Assembly (NCBI GenBank): GCA_017453085.1
Contig: JAFTKV010000276.1
Span: 1-16,252, forward strand
Length of the DNA: 16,252 nt
Reading direction: 5' to 3'
Source of the DNA: Clostridia bacterium
GTDB taxonomy: Bacteria; Bacillota; Clostridia; Oscillospirales; CAG-272
In this document: positions 12,340-16,252 of the stretch, in pieces
Numbering within the stretch: position 1 is the stretch's first letter
Layout of the letters: each line of letters opens with the position of its first letter
Position numbers and translations under genes: made by a program
The notes under the pieces: generated by a model
What the model was told of the DNA's origin: nothing
Seen by the model: the letters and a program-made list of their open reading frames with translations, nothing else
The model's database searches: none

Positions 12340-12900
12340 TTACAGATTCTTATATTTCCGATATTTTTCGGCCACGACCTTCATATCGGTGAGCATCTGC
12401 TCCTTATAGGTCGTGTTGCCCCGAAGCAGAAGGGAGGGATGGTAGACGGCGGTCATTTCAAATGCGCCCTTCTGCACCCAGATCCCATGCTCGCGGGTGA
12501 TCTTATAATCGGGTTTAATGAGACGCATAGCGGCGATCCGTCCCAGACAAACGATCATCTTGGGGCGGATGATCCGCACCTGCTCTCTCAGGTAGTCGAT
12601 GCAAAGATCCTGCTCGCTCTCCTGCGGGTCCCGATTCTGCGGCGGACGGCATTTGAGGATGTTGGCGATGTACACGTCCTCCCGCGGGATGTCCACGTAC
12701 TCCAGATATTTGTCCAGCAGCTTGCCTGCCCGTCCCACGAAGGGGATGCCGGACAGATCCTCGCTCTCGCCCGGGGCTTCACCCACGAACATCAGCACGG
12801 CGTTCGGATTGCCGGTGCCGAAAACCGAATTGGTGCGGGTTTTCCCCAGCGGGCATTTCTGACAGCCCTCGCAGGCGGTGCGTAGCTCATCCAGTGTCAT
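12340..12900 (-). CDS. Type-4 (Fe-S) uracil-DNA glycosylase
   Basis: This enzyme removes uracil from DNA arising by cytosine deamination, starting base-excision repair. The 186 residues carry the family-4 features. Four iron-sulfur cysteines are seen: a CxxC in CEGCQKC (10-16), then Cys84 and Cys100 separated by 15 residues in KCRPPQNRDP...DLC. Motif A is GEAPGESEDLSGIPFVGRAG (40-59), with LLDKYL following, and the HPS motif is YHPSLLL (153-159). The start ATG 12900 has AAAGGA 8 nt upstream; an in-frame ATG at 12909 overlaps the Shine-Dalgarno site itself and is rejected. The gene follows mecA by 26 nt and ends in a strong terminator, so the two form a transcription unit. Confidence 0.95.
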   Translation of the reverse strand: MTLDELRTACEGCQKCPLGKTRTNSVFGTGNPNAVLMFVGEAPGESEDLSGIPFVGRAGKLLDKYLEYVDIPREDVYIANILKCRPPQNRDPQESEQDLCIDYLREQVRIIRPKMIVCLGRIAAMRLIKPDYKITREHGIWVQKGAFEMTAVYHPSLLLRGNTTYKEQMLTDMKVVAEKYRKYKNL

Positions 12901-12926
12901 TTGAACCATCCTTTCAGCCTCGCAGA

Positions 12927-13583
12927 TCAGGTAGCCATAGGGGCGAGCCGATGAACTGCGCGGGTATTGCAAATACATTTGCCGTGCTCGGCAAGATAGG
13001 AAACCGACAAATCCTTGACGGCCGATCCGAATTCCCAGATCACGCCCGATCCGTTGACCCGGTCGTTGCCTCCCCGCCCGCCGCGGCTGCCCGACAGATG
13101 CAGGTAGTAACGCTCCCCCATCTGCCAGGCGGAGCTGTCGCCGTCGTAGCCGCAGACCGTCAGTGCGCGGCAGACCGACAGCAGGTCGGCCAGCTTGCCA
13201 AACTCGCCCATCGCCCGCTTGAAGTGGCGGGATGCGGCAGGGTGGACGGTCAGCTGAGAGCCGGTGCGGGAAAGGGCGGCGCAGCTACCGTCGCCGTCGA
13301 TTTCGTCGCACAGCAAGCACTCGGTCGCAGGATCTTCCTCTCCTGCACCCATCACGAACATCTCGCAGCCACCCGAGCGGGAGGCGTAGATCTGCACGGA
13401 CACCCGCGTGGCAGCGGCATCAAAGCCGGTAGCGTGCTTGGCATCGTCCAGGATCGCCCAAAACGCCCGTCTGGTCTCGGTGCTGGAATAGCTGAGGGAG
13501 GCAAGATCCATGCCGTAGAAGAGCAGATCCTCCTCGGTCAGGGTAATTTTCAATTTATCTTCGTCTATCCGTAAATACTCCAT
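12927..13583 (-). CDS. mecA: MecA-type adaptor protein
   Basis: This is an adaptor of the MecA family, which in Bacillus delivers substrates such as ComK to the ClpC-ClpP protease. The N-terminal substrate-binding half shows MEYLRIDEDKLKITLTEEDL (1-20), GFDAAATRVSVQIYASRSGG (53-72) and a likely acidic linker (about 81-98). The C-terminal ClpC-binding half is more diverged but keeps an ERYYLHLSG strand (157-165) and the characteristic YLAEHGKCICNTRAVHRL ending (196-213). Its 218 residues match the family. The start is ATG 13583 with AAAGGGAG 8 nt upstream; GTG 13592 is an in-frame alternative. The linker is short, and the segment with GSRGGRGGN (164-172) is Gly/Arg-rich. No clpC is in the window. 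Targets cannot be inferred, since ComK itself is a Bacillus-lineage factor. Confidence 0.9.
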   Translation of the reverse strand: MEYLRIDEDKLKITLTEEDLLFYGMDLASLSYSSTETRRAFWAILDDAKHATGFDAAATRVSVQIYASRSGGCEMFVMGAGEEDPATECLLCDEIDGDGSCAALSRTGSQLTVHPAASRHFKRAMGEFGKLADLLSVCRALTVCGYDGDSSAWQMGERYYLHLSGSRGGRGGNDRVNGSGVIWEFGSAVKDLSVSYLAEHGKCICNTRAVHRLAPMAT

Positions 13584-13632
13584 TATGTACACTCCCTTTC
13601 TGCAGAGACAGCTCTACGGTCAGTATACAACT

Positions 13633-13638
13633 ATTATA
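13633..13638 (-). promoter_or_regulatory. Candidate -10 element for mecA
   Basis: TATAAT on the minus strand (13638-13633), about 50 nt before the mecA start. At 17-nt spacing the -35 region (TTTCCT) is poor, so the promoter is either activator-dependent or weak. It lies in the AT-rich gap between pdxK and mecA. Confidence 0.45.
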
Positions 13639-13695
13639 ACGGAATGGTGCACAAAAGGAAAGACAAAATTATTTCCGTATCGGGAAAAAACAGGC

Positions 13696-14541
13696 TCAGG
13701 ACAGCTCTGCCATCAGCTCGGGCAGAGCTTCCTCGAAGCGGACGCCGTAGAAATGGGCGTCGTCGCCGATGGTGTGACGGATACAGCTCAGGGTAAAGTC
13801 CACGGCGGTTTGGAGGCTGTGGGAGAGCGACATTCCGCGGGTCAGCCCGCCTGCCAGCACCGAGGCGAAGATATCGCCCGTGCCGTGGTAGGCGCCGTCC
13901 ACGTGATCGTTGTAGGCGGTGCAGAACTCGCCGGTGGCGGCGATATAGCCGATGGCTCCCTGATGCGCGGGATCGGGGCGTGCGCCGGTGATGACGGCGG
14001 CCTTGCAGCTTACCTCCTCGCAAAGACGGGGGAGCAGACGGCGGAGCGTAGCTTCGTCTGCATCGGGACAGTAAGGGATATCCAGCAGGAAGGAGACCTC
14101 GGTCAGGTTGGGAACGATGAGATCTGCGCCTTGACAGAGCTTCTTCATGCTTTCGGTGAACTTGCGGTCAAAGCCGGCGTAATAGCTGCCGTGGTCGCCC
14201 ATAACGGGATCGATCACACGGACAGCCCCCTTGCCGAAGCGGTCGAAGAGATCCTTCACCAGCTCAGCCTGACGGGCAGAGCCGATGTAACCGCTCGCCA
14301 GCGTGTCGAAGGTCAGACCGAGACTCTCCCAATGCTTTGCGATGGCGGGAATATCCTCGGTGAGGTCGTGAAAGGTATAATCACGAAAACCGCAGCCCGT
14401 GTGTGTGGAAAGGACTGCGGTGGGGAGAACCGCGCACTCCACCCCCATCGCCGAGACGATGGGGAGAGCAACGGTCAGAGAGCATTTGCCGAAGCAGGAG
14501 ACGTCCTGCACCGACAGGAGACGTTTGATAGAAGTTTTCAT
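13696..14541 (-). CDS. pdxK: Pyridoxamine/pyridoxal kinase
   Basis: This is a ribokinase-superfamily kinase that phosphorylates pyridoxal, pyridoxamine or pyridoxine at the 5' hydroxyl in vitamin B6 salvage. The N-terminus KRLLSVQDVSCFGKCSLTVA (6-25) and AVLSTHTGCGF (42-52) are typical of the PdxK/PdxY type. DPVMGDHG (111-118) binds phosphate/Mg, NLTE (145-148) is the metal-linked motif, and HGTGDIF (219-225) contains the catalytic Asp223 and anion hole. The 281-residue length is normal. The ATG 14541 is only 6 nt after the stop of the upstream membrane-protein gene, and I see no Shine-Dalgarno site, so translation probably depends on coupling. The stop is followed by an AT-rich gap with no convincing terminator. 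A ThiD-like hydroxymethylpyrimidine role is less likely given the PdxY-type N-terminus. Confidence 0.93.
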   Translation of the reverse strand: MKTSIKRLLSVQDVSCFGKCSLTVALPIVSAMGVECAVLPTAVLSTHTGCGFRDYTFHDLTEDIPAIAKHWESLGLTFDTLASGYIGSARQAELVKDLFDRFGKGAVRVIDPVMGDHGSYYAGFDRKFTESMKKLCQGADLIVPNLTEVSFLLDIPYCPDADEATLRRLLPRLCEEVSCKAAVITGARPDPAHQGAIGYIAATGEFCTAYNDHVDGAYHGTGDIFASVLAGGLTRGMSLSHSLQTAVDFTLSCIRHTIGDDAHFYGVRFEEALPELMAELS

Positions 14542-14547
14542 ATTCGT

Positions 14548-15969
14548 TTAATGAGTCAGATCGTGCAGATCCTCACGGATCGTAATGGAATAATGGGATT
14601 CGATTTCATCTCTCAGCTTAGAGATGAGGAGATAGGCGGTGATCACCCAACTCACGCGGAGCAGGGCGTCGATCAGCCAGAAGGAAGGGAAGTAGGCCAG
14701 TGCAATAACGGCAAACACCATAGATACGGCGGCCAAAACGCCCAGCACCAGCGAAACGATGCGCAGTCTGCCGAAGGAGACGGCAAACTCGTCTTTGGGC
14801 TGGGGGTAATGCTCCAATCCCTCGGGGCCGGCGGGTGCAGGGATCGACAGACGGGTGTGCTTTTGTGCCGCTTCCTTCAGAAGATTGTAGAGTGCCCGCA
14901 GCAGAAGGATCATCAGAACCGCTTCCACAGCGGCCATGGCGATCTGTGCATACCAGCCGTAGATGATCTCGAAATCACGGAGCAGATACTCCTGCAGGAT
15001 CTCGGTATAGGCGACTTGCAGGCCTTCTTCGGTGGAGTTTAGGTATTCACCGAAGATCTGATTGCTGAAGAGGATGCTGTACACGAAGCGAGGGAGACTC
15101 AGCACGCCGTACAGCAGGGCAAGGAGGCCGGTCTGTTTGGCAGAGGGAAGATCTGCACCGGGCAGGTTTGCCAACTTATAGGCGGCAATGCCGAAGAAAA
15201 TGCAGCTGATCAGATGGGGCAGATAGTTGACGCCGTCGAAGATCAGCTCCAGCGACAGAACGGCCGCTACCATCAGAAGGGTCATGGCAGTCCGCAGATT
15301 GGCGGAAACGTAGACCGACGAAACGCCGGTATAGCGACTTTGATACAGGCTCTGCAGATGGCTCTGATAGGCTTCGTCCAGCTTGATCCGCTTCAGATAG
15401 GTGCGGATCTGCACGAACCAGGCGATGCCCATAAACAGGCAGATCACCATTGCCAGCGCGGTGAAGATCGGGCGGTAATTGGCAAAGGATCGGACGCCCT
15501 CGGGGGTGACCACGCCGGTATCGCTGTTGGCCAGCAGAGAAAGCTCGGGCAGGAAGCAGAGCACCTGCTTGGCGATCAGGAAGAATGCCGTAAACTGACG
15601 GGTCTCCTTCCATTTAACGTAGAGCGCACTTTCGGGGGAGCTTGCAGTGTAGGAAAGACCGTCGAAGATGCCGAAGAAACCGCGCACCGAGAGATAGGCT
15701 TCGCCCAGACCGAAGCAGAGAGCCACGATCAGCGGCCACAGCTCGTCGGTATTGGCCATCAGCGGAACGGTGAAGATTCGCCCCAGCGTGACCACCAGCA
15801 GCAGACGGAACTGACGCTGGGCGTCCGCAAAGCTTTCGGACACTCTGGAGACCTTGGACAGCCCCTTCAGAAGGAAAATGCAGCCGATAAAATCGGGAAT
15901 GACGTCAATGATGCTGAAATAGGGATTGAGCAGGAAAAAGCAACCGATGACAAGGTATTGCAGTCCCAC
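14548..15969 (-). CDS. Polytopic membrane protein of unknown function
   Basis: This 473-residue integral membrane protein has about ten to eleven hydrophobic segments (approximately 4-22, 25-38, 56-72, 127-147, 168-188, 226-246, 249-267, 282-302, 340-363, 403-427 and 432-450). The opening NPYFSIIDVIPDFIGCIF, followed by LLKGLSKVS, carries an hDhhPDFIG...GL.K pattern that I remember from uncharacterised Clostridial membrane proteins; no function is known to me. A Pro-rich cytosolic or extracellular loop lies at about 372-392 (SIPAPAGPEGLEHYPQP). The GTG start at 15969 is well supported by AAAGGAGGG about 7 nt upstream. It follows another membrane-protein gene by 29 nt and precedes pdxK by 6 nt. 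A transport role for the B6 kinase substrate is a guess from position only. Confidence 0.85.
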   Translation of the reverse strand: MGLQYLVIGCFFLLNPYFSIIDVIPDFIGCIFLLKGLSKVSRVSESFADAQRQFRLLLVVTLGRIFTVPLMANTDELWPLIVALCFGLGEAYLSVRGFFGIFDGLSYTASSPESALYVKWKETRQFTAFFLIAKQVLCFLPELSLLANSDTGVVTPEGVRSFANYRPIFTALAMVICLFMGIAWFVQIRTYLKRIKLDEAYQSHLQSLYQSRYTGVSSVYVSANLRTAMTLLMVAAVLSLELIFDGVNYLPHLISCIFFGIAAYKLANLPGADLPSAKQTGLLALLYGVLSLPRFVYSILFSNQIFGEYLNSTEEGLQVAYTEILQEYLLRDFEIIYGWYAQIAMAAVEAVLMILLLRALYNLLKEAAQKHTRLSIPAPAGPEGLEHYPQPKDEFAVSFGRLRIVSLVLGVLAAVSMVFAVIALAYFPSFWLIDALLRVSWVITAYLLISKLRDEIESHYSITIREDLHDLTH

Positions 15970-15998
15970 AAAACACCCTCCTTTCGGAAAATAGATCC

Positions 15999-16252
15999 TT
16001 ATTTAGCGGAAGAATCGTTGTTTTTCTTCATTTTATCCAGCAGGCGCATCAGCGGATTGAAGACCTCTTTCGGCGTTTCGTCCGCATAGACGATGTGCAT
16101 ATAGCAGGAATACAGAAGGAACAGATAGTAGAAGTAGACCACGTAGGTCATGATGGCGAAGAACCAGATCATGAGAAGGGGCAGACCCACGATGCCCGAC
16201 AGCAGCTGTCCCAGATAGAACACCGAGGACAGGCAGGCGGCAATTTTAGAGC
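15999..16252 (-). CDS. Membrane protein, 5' end outside the window
   Basis: Only the C-terminal 84 residues are visible. The frame remains open to the window edge (SKIAACLSSVFYLGQLLSG...), so the true start lies beyond it; the GTG at 16223 is internal. Two hydrophobic segments are present (FYLGQLLSGIVGLPLLMIWF and MTYVVYFYYLFLLYSCY), then a short charged tail (RLLDKMKKNNDSSAK). It is unrecognised. It sits 29 nt upstream of the larger membrane protein in the same direction and is probably in the same operon. Confidence 0.75.
   Translation of the reverse strand, partial: SKIAACLSSVFYLGQLLSGIVGLPLLMIWFFAIMTYVVYFYYLFLLYSCYMHIVYADETPKEVFNPLMRLLDKMKKNNDSSAK

Noticed and set aside
12224..12409. Small plus-strand open frame (MSKNQQKDRAGIVEDAISP...) between GH31 and the glycosylase gene
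   Set aside because: Ribosome-binding site and promoter are weak, and the frame runs through the minus-strand terminator and into the glycosylase gene. It is more likely non-coding, although a short peptide cannot be fully excluded.
13640..13695. Possible terminator after pdxK
   Set aside because: Only a 5-bp TTTCC/GGAAA pairing near a T-run is seen; it is too weak to call.
13585..15042. Long plus-strand open frame over pdxK and the membrane protein gene
   Set aside because: It spans two real minus-strand genes in the codon-aligned antisense phase, and the product lacks any domain.
1..16252. CRISPR array, prophage, transposon, toxin-antitoxin or other defence island
   Set aside because: No regularly spaced repeats, integrase or transposase motifs, att-like duplications or paired small toxin/antitoxin frames were found on either strand.

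Overview
The window reads as chromosomal DNA of a GC-rich, low-oxygen member of the Clostridia (Oscillospiraceae/Ruminococcaceae-like gut Firmicutes). This inference rests on strong Shine-Dalgarno sites (AAAGGAGGG, AAGGAGGG), sigma-A promoters close to consensus (TTGACA-17/18-TACAAT), Firmicutes-type genes (RqcH, MecA, L-lactate dehydrogenase, YpsC/RlmL-type methyltransferase, YbaK), lipoprotein signal peptides, and intrinsic terminators with perfect stems. I see no rRNA, tRNA, CRISPR array, transposase, integrase or attachment site. The content is mostly core genome, with one large secreted enzyme as the accessory element.

Layout. The left half (1-8045) is on the plus strand. It holds the ribosome-quality-control factor rqcH (cut by the window edge), which overlaps or abuts a VanX-type D-Ala-D-Ala dipeptidase lipoprotein. 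L-lactate dehydrogenase with its own terminator follows. A single-gene NUDIX unit then has its own consensus promoter and terminator, and an orphan gene of unknown function comes next. Last is a four-gene transcription unit with a consensus promoter and a structured leader: DUF4830 membrane protein, THUMP/RlmL-type rRNA methyltransferase, YbaK aminoacyl-tRNA deacylase, and an APH-fold kinase. Three of these junctions are overlapping or tight. Two convergent terminators and a perfect 30-nt palindrome separate this unit from the right half.

The right half (8177-16252) is on the minus strand. It holds a 1296-residue lipoprotein GH31 enzyme with an inserted PA14 domain and two tandem C-terminal beta-modules, driven by an extended -10 promoter with an inverted repeat over the transcription start. 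Upstream of it lie a mecA / type-4 uracil-DNA glycosylase pair ending in a strong terminator, a pyridoxamine kinase, and two polytopic membrane proteins, the last cut by the window edge.

How the genes fit together. rqcH, the RlmL-type methyltransferase and YbaK all concern translation quality. ldh serves fermentation, and pdxK salvages vitamin B6. The GH31 lipoprotein probably acts on alpha-glucans outside the membrane. No phage, defence or conjugation system is visible. The most unusual items are the modular GH31 protein, the repetitive basic tail on the rRNA methyltransferase, the structured leader and spaced Shine-Dalgarno sites of the DUF4830/methyltransferase unit, and the dense hairpins between the convergent operons.
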